Shown one piece after another: positions 20,542 to 32,219 of a stretch of DNA of 64,000 bases. Where the stretch lies: the NCBI GenBank assembly GCA_014529385.2, contig CM043958.1, positions 118,417,018 to 118,481,017 of the forward strand, written 5' to 3'. Under the pieces are notes generated by a model. That model did no database searches. It had not been told where the DNA came from and saw only the letters and a list, made by a program, of their open reading frames with translations. A program made the translations under genes and the position numbers. The stretch is from Adiantum capillus-veneris. Taxonomy: Eukaryota > Streptophyta > Polypodiopsida > Polypodiales > Pteridaceae. The stretch's first letter is position 1. Every line of letters begins with the position of its first letter.

Positions 20542-20976
20542 GCCTCGAAATCAGCGTTTTCCATCGCAGCAGATTTCAGCACTTAGAATTTTTGGACAGC
20601 AGTTAGAACCATCCCATTTTCAGCCTTATTGTCGTCATCGCCATCCCGGTTGTCGTCGTCGTCGACATAGCCTAGATCTGCATCAGTGTTATGCATCATC
20701 ATTGTACCCGTTTGTGCAATCAATCGTAGACCACTCTCGCCAACAAGAGTGGGGCCTTCGGAGGAGGGTTTTACGTCTCTGGTCTCGTATCTCTCTTCTC
20801 TCTATCTCTCAGTCTCATACACTTGCACGCACAGTGTCCACTCACTTTGTTTGTGATCATAGCACTCTCCATTAAGAACGGAAGGCTCTCCCTTCCATAA
20901 GAACTAAAAGGAACCTTGAGCAAATATAGATCACTCATCTTGAGAAAGAACAACATTCATTCCGCTGCACCTTACA
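20542..20976 (+). repeat. 3' LTR of element A, second part
   Basis: Begins with the second copy of GCCTC, continues the A LTR from the breakpoint (AAATCAGCGTTTTCC) and ends GCACCTTACA. It keeps the terminal ACA that the 5' LTR lost. TCTGT (20977-20981) follows as A's target duplication. Confidence 0.85.
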
Positions 20977-22300
20977 TCTGTAGCACAAAATGGGCCAATT
21001 CAATGGGCGAGTCGAAGGGCGAGGTGGTCCTTGCTCCTGGTGCATGGAGTTGGAGGTGGAGGCATAGAAGCTTTGAGGTGATGAGGGAGCATGGGAATGA
21101 TAAAATCTCTGAGACAGAAAAGTACTTTGCATACCTTGCATAGGAGGGGCTATCAATAAAGGTGGCATATGGTGTGGATGGCCACAGGGAGAAACCATGT
21201 TGGATGCAGGTGCTGGCCCTTGTGGAAGAGTAGGACCAAGACTTTTGTTGTATTTGTCGCAATCCCTTGAGGTAGTAGCAATCCTTGTCCTCATGTCCAG
21301 ACTTTTCACAGAAGTGCCAGTAAACCCGAAGGGGGCATTCATGTGGAGGGTGCCCTAGGGAGCGGCATGAGCTACACCAAACCATAGCCTTAGTCTCCCG
21401 CTGAGACTTGAGCTCTTCTAGCTCGCGCTTGATCTATTCCATGCCTCGTGATGTGGAGATTTTTCCAGTCTAAGAGAGAAGGACCTCTCCTTTTGCAGTG
21501 CTCTTTGTAACTTCAGTGCTTCTAACTCCCTGCATAGAGAAAGCAAGGGGTCAGAGGGATTTTCCGTGAGTGCTGAGGCAGTCTCCACTTGAAGGGGATC
21601 CTTGAATAGCCTCCTTGCTCCTTCTATCCTGGTAGCGGCCGCTATAAACTCTTCCAAAGATGCTTCAGATCGAAGACTTTCGCGTAGTTTCTGTTGAGAC
21701 GTCTTTGGAAGAGCTTTCTCTACCCAATTCTTGACCATAAATTCCCTTGGTTGCTGAGGAAGCTTGGCAACCAGAGACTTGGTTTTAGTCATGAGTTCTG
21801 CAAAAGTCTCCTCTGGCTAGAGCACCATGTTGGCCAACTCATCCAAAATCTTTTCTTGGAAGTCCCCTGGCCTGAGTGCTGCACAAAACTGTTGTCTTAA
21901 AGCTGCCCAAGTTGGAAAGTGATTCTCTGCAAACTGACTGTACCACTTGTCTGCTAAACCATCCAAGGTTGATGGAAACAACACCAAATAAGCATCTTCT
22001 CTTTTAAGACCACGACCTCTACAAAGAGATACAAACCTCCTTGCATGGTCGTCTGCATCTTCTGAGGAGAGTCCCTTGAAAGTAGGAAACTTGATGTTTA
22101 CCTTGGCCAAAACACTGGTCAACTCCTCCATGGCCTCTTCCTCAGAAGCCTGTTGCTCAATAGCTTGTTGTAACAAAATGGGAGAGGGCTTTACTGGGGA
22201 AAGTGACCTGGAAGATGTAGAACCGGATGGAGGAACGGATGATGCCGTATGTGGAGGTATGGGTCATGAGGTTGGTGGACTTCTACTAGGTACCAAGGGT
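20977..22300 (-). pseudogene. Element H gag: capsid and zinc knuckles 1-2
   Basis: Minus-strand reading from about 22176: ANVKFPTFKG-like start (KVNIKFPTFKGLSSEDADDH), FPSTLDGLADKWYSQF, then in the next frame QQPREFMVKNWVEKALP and a helix-rich linker. Then CSSCRSLGHPPHEC and CEKSGHEDKDC zinc knuckles at about 21375-21290, and finally CYRC at the A junction. A stop near 21815 and frame breaks near 21410 and 21250 show decay. It is a Ty3-type gag with at least three knuckles. Confidence 0.75.
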
Positions 22301-22738
22301 TGACGCCTTCTGTGGTAGTACTTCAAAGGACTCAGTAGTGCGCTTTGATGCTCTAATGACCGCCTTGTATGTGTCATGCAGTAACCACAAACCCAACCAA
22401 GTTTTGGGCAAGAAGACCTTTAACTGGCTGAACACCGGTCTAGACTCTACTAGACCAAGGCGAGTGACTAGACCACCTGGCTGGACCAAGGACGAGGAAG
22501 GACTAGACCAGGACGAGAGCTAGTTGGACTAGGGCGAGAGAGGACGAGACCAGCAGGGCGAGAGACTCGGTCAACTAGACTAACCTGTCTAGGGTGAAAT
22601 TGGATCAGATCAGCAGGCTGCACTGTGCAAGGCGAAGTAGGTGAGGCTAGGTAAAAACCAGCTAGCTCCTCAATTTGTACCTCAACAGAGTGAGACTTCA
22701 ATTGAGGTCCCACCGGGCGTGCCAAAAATGAGAGCACC
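22301..22738 (-). other. Element H leader between 5' LTR and capsid
   Basis: Next to the LTR on the minus strand is GGTGCTCTCATTTTTGGCAC, then CGCCCGGTGGGACC, a leader word typical of Tat-type plant elements. The rest has GACTAGACCA-like repeats and no conserved domain; it may encode the low-complexity gag N-terminus. Confidence 0.55.
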
Positions 22739-23314
22739 TGTAGCGTGGATAGTGTGTCGTGCTCTCTACAGTGGGTGCTCCTCAGTGCAATGTGCGTGAC
22801 ATCTCACTCAAACAGAATGAAAACACAGGAAACAATACATTACGGCAAATCAACATCGAGACACAGCAACAGACCAGAACATATGGACTCGACTATCTCA
22901 AAGGAACCAGTACAGACTCTGGCGTGGCAGCACACTTAGCTCCAGCCCAGAACTCACGGGTACAATGGGGGGTGTCGAGGCTCAGATGTGCAGGGATGGT
23001 GCAGACGTGCTGTGTAAAGACTCTCTACTCTAGAGACGACGCTGGACCATATATGAAGGAGATGATAATGATGACCCAACAGCTACTACTCATGTACCAC
23101 CATAAAGAGCCACCAACGGCTCATAAATGTCTGCCATCTAAGTCTATCTCCAAACTGAGTGGTGGTGGCGACCAGGCCACAATGTCCACTAGACCACCGT
23201 CCGTATCCCTGCCACGTGTCACTGCCTAGCCCAAAGAGTCCGTCCAGTGTGAACCAGACTAGACCAATTGTACTAACTGTATGTCCTGTGAAAGTGACAT
23301 TGGAGCCTGCTACA
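22739..23314 (-). repeat. 5' LTR of element H
   Basis: TGTAGC...GCTACA ends, followed by GGATG. It matches 2561-3115 and 49166-49743. Confidence 0.85.
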
Positions 23315-24410
23315 GGATGTCCACTATCTCCTACACTATTTGGTATGTATGTGGATGAGGTTTTAGACTACATTGAGAGAGATGGTGATAGAGGTGCCTA
23401 GTTGACAGGGACATGGATTCCACTATTGTTATATGCTGATGATATTGTGTTGATTTCTGGCTCTCTAGAGGGGATGCAACATCATTTGGATGCATTGCAA
23501 GGTTTGCTCATGATACTCGTTTGTCTGTCAACCTTGGCAAAACCAAGGTTATGGTGTTTAACACCACCCCATGGTGGATTAGGAGATCAGCACCGGCATT
23601 CACAATACAAATGCTTACACATATTTGGGGGAGATCTTTATTGAGCCTATTTTTTCATTGTGGAGAGCAGCAAACACTAGATTGACTAGAGCCTATGCAG
23701 CATTAGGTGGATTGGAGAGGATGTGTTCACAGATCCAGTTTCAGGAGCCTCGGACGAAGCTCTGGCTTTTTGACACTTTGGTGGCTTCTGCATTGTTATA
23801 TGGAGTTCAGATATGGGGGCCTTCCGTGCACCACCACGGGAGGAAAGGTCACACTAATGGATGGGGAGGTATGGAGAAGCCTCTGGTCTCTATGATTGCA
23901 CGGCTTATTAGAGCCAAGGCTTCAATACCACGACATTATTCGAGCAGAGCTAGTTGCCCCACCCCCCCCCCCCCCCCCCCCCCCAAGCGGTTGAAGCCCT
24001 TACCAGATCAACCTCCTTTATACACCATTTGTGGGACCTTCCCAGAGACAGATATGCACGCTTAGGACTTGATTCCTCTCAACTGTTAGCAGAGGAAGAC
24101 AGTTAGCAGAGTGTCAGTAGAGGCCAGACATGTCCCCTATGTCATAGGGAGGCTGAGACAGAGTTGCACTATGTATGCCATTACCCAGTTTACTATGAGA
24201 TACGAAGTCGCTTCCATTGCTTGTTCAGAGAGGGTTTTGGACCGCTTTCTAGAGTCATGGGGTATGAGGACCAGAGATGTCTGGTATTGTTCTTGCTAAA
24301 GCTACAAAGACACAGAGAGAGCTTGTTGAGAGGAGAGGCTAGCCAGTCTCAAAGACGGATCACAGACTTCTTCTGTAGAGCGGATATTGTGCAAACGGAG
24401 GTGTAGCAAC
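23315..24410 (+). pseudogene. LINE reverse transcriptase C-terminal half and Cys/His tail
   Basis: Continues the LINE from 2560. PLSPTLFGMYVDEVLDYI at 23320-23375, a stop near 23401, then LLLYADDIVLISG with the catalytic YADD at 23432-23443. After frame changes, thumb-like sequence (GGLERMCSQIQFQEP) and a 23-base C run. The tail carries CPLCHREAETELHYVCHYP at 24131-24187, a C-x2-C...H-x2-C zinc knuckle usual in LINE ORF2. The reading ends at about 24406. Multiple stops; inactive. Confidence 0.8.
23962..23984. repeat. Poly-C run inside LINE ORF
   Basis: Twenty-three C in a row, in the middle of the LINE coding region; probably expanded after decay or an assembly-sensitive site. Confidence 0.85.
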
Positions 24411-24876
24411 CACAGTAGAGCTTATACTCTTCTCACACCAGAGGCACGTTGATCGACCAAGCAACTGAGCTTGGGAGATCCAGGCGCCCATTGCTGAGGA
24501 GGACTACACAACATCGACGGAGACTACATCAGCGGATTCAGGTCACCCTGGCCCGATATGCAAGACGCCCGGTCAAACTACTGACCATGGAGAAGATTGA
24601 TGAGATTCACCAACGACCGATGATGGGCTTCCTGTGATCCTGATAAGGATTGTATATCATGCTCACTTTTGTATCTACCCTTGTATCAGATATTGTATGA
24701 GTCCCAGCCCCCCCCCCCACTTACCATCTAGTAGGGAAGGATTTTTTATATTTTTTCAGTACCCCACTTTGTATCTTTTTGTACCCGGACATTGTACTAG
24801 ATTCCACCATGTTGTAACTTTGTGGTCTCATAGGTCATTTTGGCCTTCCAAAGACGTTAATATAGCATTTCATTTC

Positions 24877-24952
<76 letters not shown>
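24411..24952 (+). repeat. LINE 3' end, copy 1, closed by (CT)n
   Basis: 3' region with CACACCAGAGGCAC..., ACGCCCGGTCAAACTACTGA and the terminal block GGTCTCATAGGTCATTTTGG, ACGTTAATATAGCATTTCAT, then about 36 CT units (24880-24951). Confidence 0.8.
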
Positions 24953-24954
<2 letters not shown>

Positions 24955-25405
24955 CAGAGCAGAGCTCCCCCTCGTCTCACACCAGAGGCACACTGATTGA
25001 TCGAGCGATTGAACTGGGGAAATCCAGGCGCCCGCGACTGCGAAGAACGACACAGCATCGATGGAGGCTACGATAGAAAATTCGGAGCACGCTAGCCAGG
25101 CATGCAAGACGCCCAGTCAGACTACTAACCATGGAGGAAATTGATGAGATTCGCCAACGATCGATGCTAGATCTCTTGTGATTCAGCTATCCCAACAAGC
25201 CGCCCCCCTTTTTTTGCTTAGTTTTTGCTTGGCTCACATCGACCAACTTAGGACCCCATAGTATATATCTCTGCTTTGTACTATTTTTAGGTTATTTTGT
25301 TACTCTGACTTTGTATCAGATCCACCACTTTGTAACTTTTGGGTCTCATAGGTCATTATGGCCTTTTGAAGACGTTAATATAACATTTCATTTCATTTCA
25401 TCATC
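24953..25405 (+). repeat. LINE 3' end, copy 2
   Basis: Repeats copy 1 in the same order: TCTCACACCAGAGGCACAC, ACGCCCAGTCAGACTACTAA, then GACGTTAATATAACATTTCA and a short (CT)n. It is arranged head-to-tail after the microsatellite of copy 1. Confidence 0.8.
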
Positions 25406-25911
<506 letters not shown>

Positions 25912-25917
25912 TCTTCT

Positions 25918-26003
<86 letters not shown>
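25912..26003. repeat. (CT)n microsatellite
   Basis: About 45 CT units. Confidence 0.95.
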
Positions 26004-26005
<2 letters not shown>

Positions 26006-26280
26006 TACCGTGAGTGTGTCTCACATCTACACTTCAAGCCAAAGACAAAGGTAAAGTCAACCACATTGAAGAAGCAGAAGGTACCACCTCCTATGTTATG
26101 GGAGATTCACATTCATACATGTTGTGAGCACTTTTGTTTTTGTTGAAGCCACCTTATTAGGGACAGTCTCTGGGCATGCCTACTAGTTGCTCGACGTTTG
26201 GTTACACAATAGATGCCTGGGCTTCACCCTATGGCCCCATTTCAGGGGCCAGTGGCCGCCATCTCTCACGGCTACATGCT
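26004..26280. other. Unassigned sequence between microsatellite and ubiquitin-like exon
   Basis: No repeat partner in the window and no clear coding pattern on either strand. On the minus strand it would be intron or downstream sequence of the ubiquitin-like segment. Confidence 0.3.
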
Positions 26281-26303
26281 TCATGCATGGAGGAGAAGTG
26301 AAG

Positions 26304-26511
26304 TTACCCGGAGGAAGAGATGGAAAGGAAGAGTTGGAGCGCATAGCAAGCTCTGTTGGTGCAAAAGTCTCTTGAGGCTGCCCACAGTCTCGTCTCCCTT
26401 CACCTGCACTTTTGTACTGCGCCCGTCTAGAGTACGGATTTCCACCTCCTGCTCTGCCATTCCGCAACTCCAGCATACCGCGGGCCTGACTTGAACACTA
26501 CGTAGCCTCAC
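26304..26511 (-). CDS. Ubiquitin-like first exon of an unidentified gene (partial)
   Basis: The minus-strand reading from 26511 (or internal Met at 26460) gives MAEQEVEIRTLDGRSTKVQV, GDETVGSLKRLLHQQ, then FHLFLR. This has the beta-strand/helix pattern of a ubiquitin fold: a first strand with a hydrophobic/charged alternation, a helix near SLKRLL, and the FHLFLRG strand. Directly after FHLFLRG is GTAACT, a plausible splice donor, so this may be exon 1 of a host gene whose next exon lies beyond or is lost. It could equally be a pseudogene fragment. The Gly-Gly tail of true ubiquitin is not present. Confidence 0.45.
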
Positions 26512-26555
26512 AAAGCTCGATTTTTCTTTCGAGCGTAGGTGTTATTATTTTGGGG

Positions 26556-27205
26556 AAATTATTAAAATACCCCTCAAATTTCTAAAATTTCCAAAATACC
26601 CTTGTCTCAATTTTGGATGCACAGGTTAGTCTTTTCGACAAGTGCCCTATATGTAAAAATTTTAACCAACGAGCTAGCCTGAAGTCTGTAGTGTCTTTTA
26701 TAACTATTTAACATATATATAAACATATTTATCAAAATTTGTTTTGGACAAGCGATTTTTGTGGATGCCACTCCATAGACAATATACTCAAAATCCTCCC
26801 AATCCACGTGGATGGGCGATTTTCCATTCCACCGTGCTGTGGACATCTTGGTTCCTTCTTTGCCGTTCCTATGACATTTTGAAAGCCTTTGGCATGGTGG
26901 ATGGTCGTCAAATCCTAACGTTGCAACAAGCTCACAAACAAAGGCAATTGGTTCTACTAATAATAAGCCATTTCAGCTTGAGAGCCCACAATGCCATCCA
27001 AAACCCTAGTTCTATCATCTTCGATTGAGGGAGAACTAATCCTCCTGTGAATAGTTGCAACACCAGTGTTACAAGATCTTTGCGAGAAGTTAAAGGGGTA
27101 TTTTAAGAAATTTAGAGAATTTAAGGGTGTTTTGAGAAATTTTGGTGAAAGTTATTTTGGAAATTTTTCAAACTTGAGGGATAGTTTGGGAATTTTCTCC
27201 AAATT
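26556..27205. mobile_element. MITE-like foldback element
   Basis: The left end (GGGGAAATTATTAAAATACC, CCTCAAATTTCTAAAATTTCC) and the inverse of the right end (GGAGAAAATTCCCAAACTAT, CCCTCAAGTTTGAAAAATTTCC) form a long imperfect inverted repeat of over 60 bp. The middle is AT-rich with no convincing gene. No clean target duplication was found. Confidence 0.5.
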
Positions 27206-27916
<711 letters not shown>

Positions 27917-28065
27917 GGAGACCAGTGATATGGGACTTGTGACAAACGCTCACAGGATAAGTACACTAAGTACGAGAGATATCTGACGGAAATGGGGGCC
28001 TCACATGGATTGGCCATACTTAATGGCCTTCAGCAAATTCTCTTTTTTCGCTAGTAGATTCTCTT

Positions 28066-29275
28066 AATGGTGTGTGTGTGGGTGTGTCAGTGTGTTAATA
28101 AGAAGAGGAAAATGGTATAACCTTTCTATCACCCGAGTGTGGTAGATTGGTTATACCATTTCCCTCTTAAATATTAGGTCTTGAGTTCAACTCTCATGGG
28201 ATAGATCTTTAAGGTTTCTTGGGATAACTTCCTACGTTATTAAAATTCTCTTCTTCTTGGGTGTGTGTGGGTGTGTGAGTGTGTTAATAAGAAGAGGAAA
28301 GTGATATAACCTTTCTATCACCCAAGTGTGGTAGAATGGTTATGCCATTTCCCTCTTGAATAACAGGTCATGAGTTCACAGATAGATCTTTGAGGTCTCT
28401 TCGGATAGCTTCCTACGACCTTAAAATTCTCTTCTTCTCGGGTGTGTGTGTGGGTGTGTGAAAGTGTTAATAAGAAGAGGAAAATGGTATAAGCTTTCTA
28501 TCACCCAAGTGTGGTAGATTGGTTATGTCATTTCCTTCTTGAGTAACATGTCTTGAGTTCAACTCTCGTTGGATAGATCTTTGAGGTCTCTTGGGATAGC
28601 TTCCTATGACGTTAAAATTCTCTTTGTCTCAAGTGTGTGTGTGTGGGTGTGTGAGTGTGTTAATAAGAAGAGGAAAATGTATAACCTTTCTATCACCCAA
28701 GTGTGATAGATTGGTTATGCCATTTTGCTCTTGAATAACAAGTCTTGAGTTCACAGATAGATCTTTGAGGTCTCTCCGGATAGCTTCCTAAGGCATTAAA
28801 ATTCTCTTCTTCTCGTGTGTGTGTGTGTATGGGTGTGTGAATGTGTTAATAAGAAGAGGAAAATGGTATAAGTTTTCTATCACCCAAGTGCGGAGGAGGA
28901 AAATGGTATAACCTTTCTATCACCAAAGTGCGGTAGATTGGTTATGTAACAGGTCTTGAGTTCAACTCTCGTCGGATAGATCTTTGAGGTCTCTTGGGAT
29001 AGCTTCCTACGACGTTAAAATTATCTTCTTCTCGGGTGTGTGTGTGGGTGTGTGAGTGTGTTAATAACGAGAGGAAAATGGTATAACCTTTCTATCACCC
29101 AAGTGTGGTAGGTTGGTTATGCCATTTCCCTCTTGAATAAGAGGTCTTGAGTTCAATTTTTGTCGGATAGATCTTTGAGGTCTCTTGGAATAGCTTCCTA
29201 CAACGTTAAAATTCTCTTCTTGGGATAGCTTCCTACAACGTTAAAATTCTCTTCTTCTCTTCTCTTCTCTTTTCT
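28066..29275 (+). repeat. Tandem array of tRNA-like SINE units (about 6 x 185 bp)
   Basis: Units begin with a GTGTGGGTGTGTG tract and GTTAATAAGAAGAGGAAAAT, then TATCACCCAAGTGTGGTAG with a Pol III A-box-like TGGTAGATTGG and, 33 bases on, a B-box-like AGTTCAACTC. They end GACGTTAAAATTCTCTTCTT. Unit starts are near 28066, 28258, 28440, 28627, 28816 and 29036. Unit 5 has an internal partial duplication, and units 2 and 4 have a small deletion after the B box. Confidence 0.75.
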
Positions 29276-29289
29276 TCTTCTTCTTCTTC

Positions 29290-29345
<56 letters not shown>

Positions 29346-30019
29346 AGTTCCTGTTGTGAACGAAGGCAGGACAAGCTCCGGCCTCTCTGTCTTCCTCTCT
29401 CACCTCTTCTCTTCTCTCTCCTTCGGCTGTCACAGAGTCACTTGATGCGACCAGGAAGTGGGGGGCATGGGGGGGTTGTCGGCAATGACCTTTGCAAAGC
29501 TCTCTGAGAAGGGAGGGGGGGGGGGGGTGGAATATAGGGGGAATCTAGAAAATTAATTGGTTTTTAATATTGTGAGAGCCAATATGGGTATCTTCTGAAT
29601 ATGCTTAATACACGTACTACTACCAGCTCTTCACTACTAAAATTCATTTCATTTCATCAGGATAGTCCTACTTCTAACGGTGTAACCCTTGCCAATATAA
29701 AGCCAAATTGCACTTATCTCTCCACCACAACTTCACTTTTGGTACCCCCCTATGAAGCTCACATGTCGTATCACCACCCTATTATGTCTCCACTACATCC
29801 CCCCCTTTGCCAGCCCTCCTCGACTCCTTTGTTAGCCCTCCTCGGCTCCTTTGTCAGCATAGCTCTGCTCTCCCCATCTCTTCCCACCATCTGCCCACTT
29901 TCGTATTTGATTTGTTACCAAGGCACGCTTGGGCATACCTAATTATTGTACACAAGAGAGAGAGGGGGGGAGTTGAATGTACGGTATATGAGTGTGTGTA
30001 AATGTGTGTGTGTGTGTTG
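29276..30019. other. Spacer with (CT)n, G-run and unassigned sequence
   Basis: (CT)n at about 29293-29344, a G-run at 29515-29527, then AT/C-rich sequence containing ATTTCATTTCATC as in the LINE ends. No supported gene. (TG)n at about 30006-30018. Confidence 0.5.
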
Positions 30020-30201
30020 CTTGGAGTATTGCTTTATATACATTTTTCACAACTTGAACCAAATGATTCAAAAAGAGAATTGAGAGGCAAGTACAAATAG
30101 GTACATACATTTTTATATAAATATATGTACATATGTAAATGAATTTTGATGGTTTAGCTACATCTTAAAAACAATAAAGGTATTCTAGCTGCAACAAACA
30201 C
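30020..30201. repeat. Repeat Y, copy 1
   Basis: GGAGTATTGCTTTATATACA to CAATAAAGGTATTCTAGCTG, matching 38553-38735. It lies before repeat X copy 1, and is followed by (CA)n. Confidence 0.85.
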
Positions 30202-30225
30202 ACACACACACACACACACACACGA

Positions 30226-31856
30226 GACATTAGTAGCTAATGAGTTTAGAGGAAACCAATGTCAATAGTTGGAAAAGAATAGCTTCCAAAGTAAACCAGT
30301 AATTGAACAAAATTATTACCCAGCAAACCATACCCAAGGTCGAGACCTTATTTGTAGGTCAAGACCCTATACTGTCTTAGGCCGGGTCCACAAAGGTGTT
30401 TAAGGCTTTGACATCACTATCATGCCAGGCTGAAAGCATGATCATCTTTGTACACCAGCATCCAACACTTATACCTTGAGTTAGCTTACCATAGCCTCCT
30501 AAGTAACTCAATTCAGTACACAAGTGGTAGGACCGCTTTTCCTGAAATTCATTTCATCACTAAGAATCCAGCAACAGGTCAGTAAAAAGCATATCCAACT
30601 AGTATACCGTATCAGCCTGGACTGTTATAAAAAAAATGGCATGTATACCGCAACATCGAAGATTGCATAATGATGAGCTCTATTTGTTAGTTTCAGAAGG
30701 AAATTTACCTCATTCTCAATCCTCACTAAACTTATCTCAATATTTGTACCTACAAGGTTACCCTGCTTTAAGCAAGGTAAGGTTAGTATTAGGTCAAGAC
30801 CTTAGTATTCAATGAGTTTAGTGCAAACTGACGTCAGTAGTAGGAAAAGCATAGCTTCATTAGCATACCATCAATAGAAGGAAATAACCCAGCTAATCTA
30901 CCCAAGGTCGAGACCCTATACTTTGGTCAAGACTTTCTACCACCTCAGGCATATCCCTGCCAGCCTAAGAAGAACGACCAACATCCGACACCTAAAAACC
31001 GAGTCAGTTTATCATGGTACCCAAAAAAACCAAATTCAGTACACTAATTGGTAGGACCTGCATAATGACCAGGTTTTCCTGAATATTCATGCCTATCCAA
31101 CATGCCTCTTAGAATTTTTAAATATCATGTTGTCACCATTCCAATCTTACTGAATAATGTCAAACAGATATAGTCTCCAGTCTTTAAAGCAGTCCTTCCT
31201 ATATTCATACCAATTTATACCGATATCGCAGGCAGCCCCATGTCCTTATGCACATTACCATGCATTGCAACACGAAATTATTTCACAATACCAAGTATTA
31301 TTCCCAATATTTACTCATCAAGCACCTGAGAAGAAGAAGAAGCCAAAGGGTGGAATTCCAGGACCTGCTGCTTTTCCTTCCCTTTCGCCATTGTTTTACA
31401 CACTCCAAGTTCAATCACTCAAGCACTAACCCTCAGTTACTCATAGAGAATACACAAGCATACATGGGCCAGCTTAGTGAGGGAGACCCTCACCTTCATA
31501 GTATTGTTGCGGATCAGGCTGAGATTTTGAAGCCCCAACTAGAGTCCTGCCGCTCACCCTTAGCCATGCATTCGGTGGAGGTGGCTTTCCATAAATGGAC
31601 CATGTGCACCGCTAGCAGACTCCTTCCATAAACGTGATGAATCACGACTTTGCCGCCTAGAGTTAGCGTGATGTAGAGTAGTTACCATTTCCACTGCTAC
31701 TAGTACTGAGTTATCCCTTATTACCCAACTTTATGTAATGCCTACCAAGTGAACAAAAAACCTTCAAGGATTTTGATGCTTAGTTACATACGAAGAAAGC
31801 AATATTTCCGGCCAAGGGAAATTCTATCTTACCCCTTAAGTCAATACTCCTTGAGA

Positions 31857-31890
<34 letters not shown>
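30226..31890. repeat. Long direct repeat X, copy 1
   Basis: Starts GAGACATTAGTAGCTAATGA and ends in (TG)n. It matches 36843-38551 in the same orientation. Internally it has two related modules, each carrying GGTAAGGTTAGTATTAGGTC and the palindrome GGTCGAGACC or GGTCAAGACC. Short ORF-like readings occur near 31440-31630 (QLSEGDPHLHSIVADQAEIL), also conserved in copy 2. Confidence 0.85.
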
Positions 31891-31891
<1 letters not shown>

Positions 31892-32219
31892 GTGTGTGCG
31901 CACATGCCCACCCATACCCAGGCAGATACCTAATAAGGTCGTAGATCCATTAGGTATGGACCTACTTCCTTAGTAGATTGCAAAGAAAAATTGTATCTAT
32001 TCTGGCACCCGACCAACTATTCAAGCAGATTGCTTTTGTAATACTAGCAGCCAATTCATTTTGCAAAAACCCATTATTACAAAATTTACCTATTAGCTTG
32101 TTGATTTCTTCAAAGGCAAAAACGTTATCTAAAGAAGAGTATATTATAAGTGACAGAATACCTAAGCAGGTGTTATGCGCATTCTTAATTGGTTGTTACT
32201 TTGCTTTTTAACTAATTCG
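31891..32219. other. Sequence between repeat X and RT remnant
   Basis: Probably the eroded C-terminal region of the minus-strand reverse transcriptase; many stops in all frames and no motif I can name. Confidence 0.35.

Larger units (their letters stand above)
5739..20976 (+). mobile_element. LTR retrotransposon A (deletion derivative), inserted in H gag
   Basis: LTRs lie at 5739-6842 and at 8833-9534 plus 20547-20976 (split by B). The flanks are TTTGT(T) on the left and TCTGT on the right, a slightly decayed 5-bp duplication, and the unoccupied H2 paralogue reads CATCTGTAGCAC near 52505. The internal region is only about 2 kb: a gag N-terminal remnant, then the B/A ORF. It lacks capsid, zinc knuckle, protease and pol. 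Compared with B, A looks like an internal-deletion derivative and would need enzymes from another element. Confidence 0.85.
2561..23314 (-). mobile_element. LTR retrotransposon H (non-autonomous, Tat-like), nested host of A and B
   Basis: It is bounded by LTRs at 2561-3115 and 22739-23314 that share TGTAGC...GCTACA ends, and flanked by the direct 5-bp duplication GGATG at 2556-2560 and 23315-23319. Removing it restores the LINE codon series G-V-K-Q-G-C-P-L-S across the site. Coding runs on the minus strand as gag then protease; no RT, RNase H or integrase is seen. Next to the 5' LTR, the minus-strand TTTGGCACGCCCGGTGGGAC resembles the leader seen in Tat-type Ty3 elements. Element A interrupts its gag. 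A second copy (H2) lies at 49166-53323. Confidence 0.85.

Noticed and set aside
24835-25107. Long apparent ORFs of Arg-Glu or Ser-Leu repeats at (CT)n tracts (also 27612-28017, 29233-29433, 54092-54274, 55346-55726)
   Set aside because: They are direct products of translating dinucleotide repeats, with no Met context or conservation.
28066-29275. CRISPR-like regular repeat array
   Set aside because: Units are 185 bp with degenerate copies and no spacers, in a plant genome; explained as a tandem SINE.
30540-30580. Possible hammerhead ribozyme core in repeat X (GTGATGA on the minus strand)
   Set aside because: The core should read CTGATGA with a matching GAAA and stems; the stems were not found by eye.
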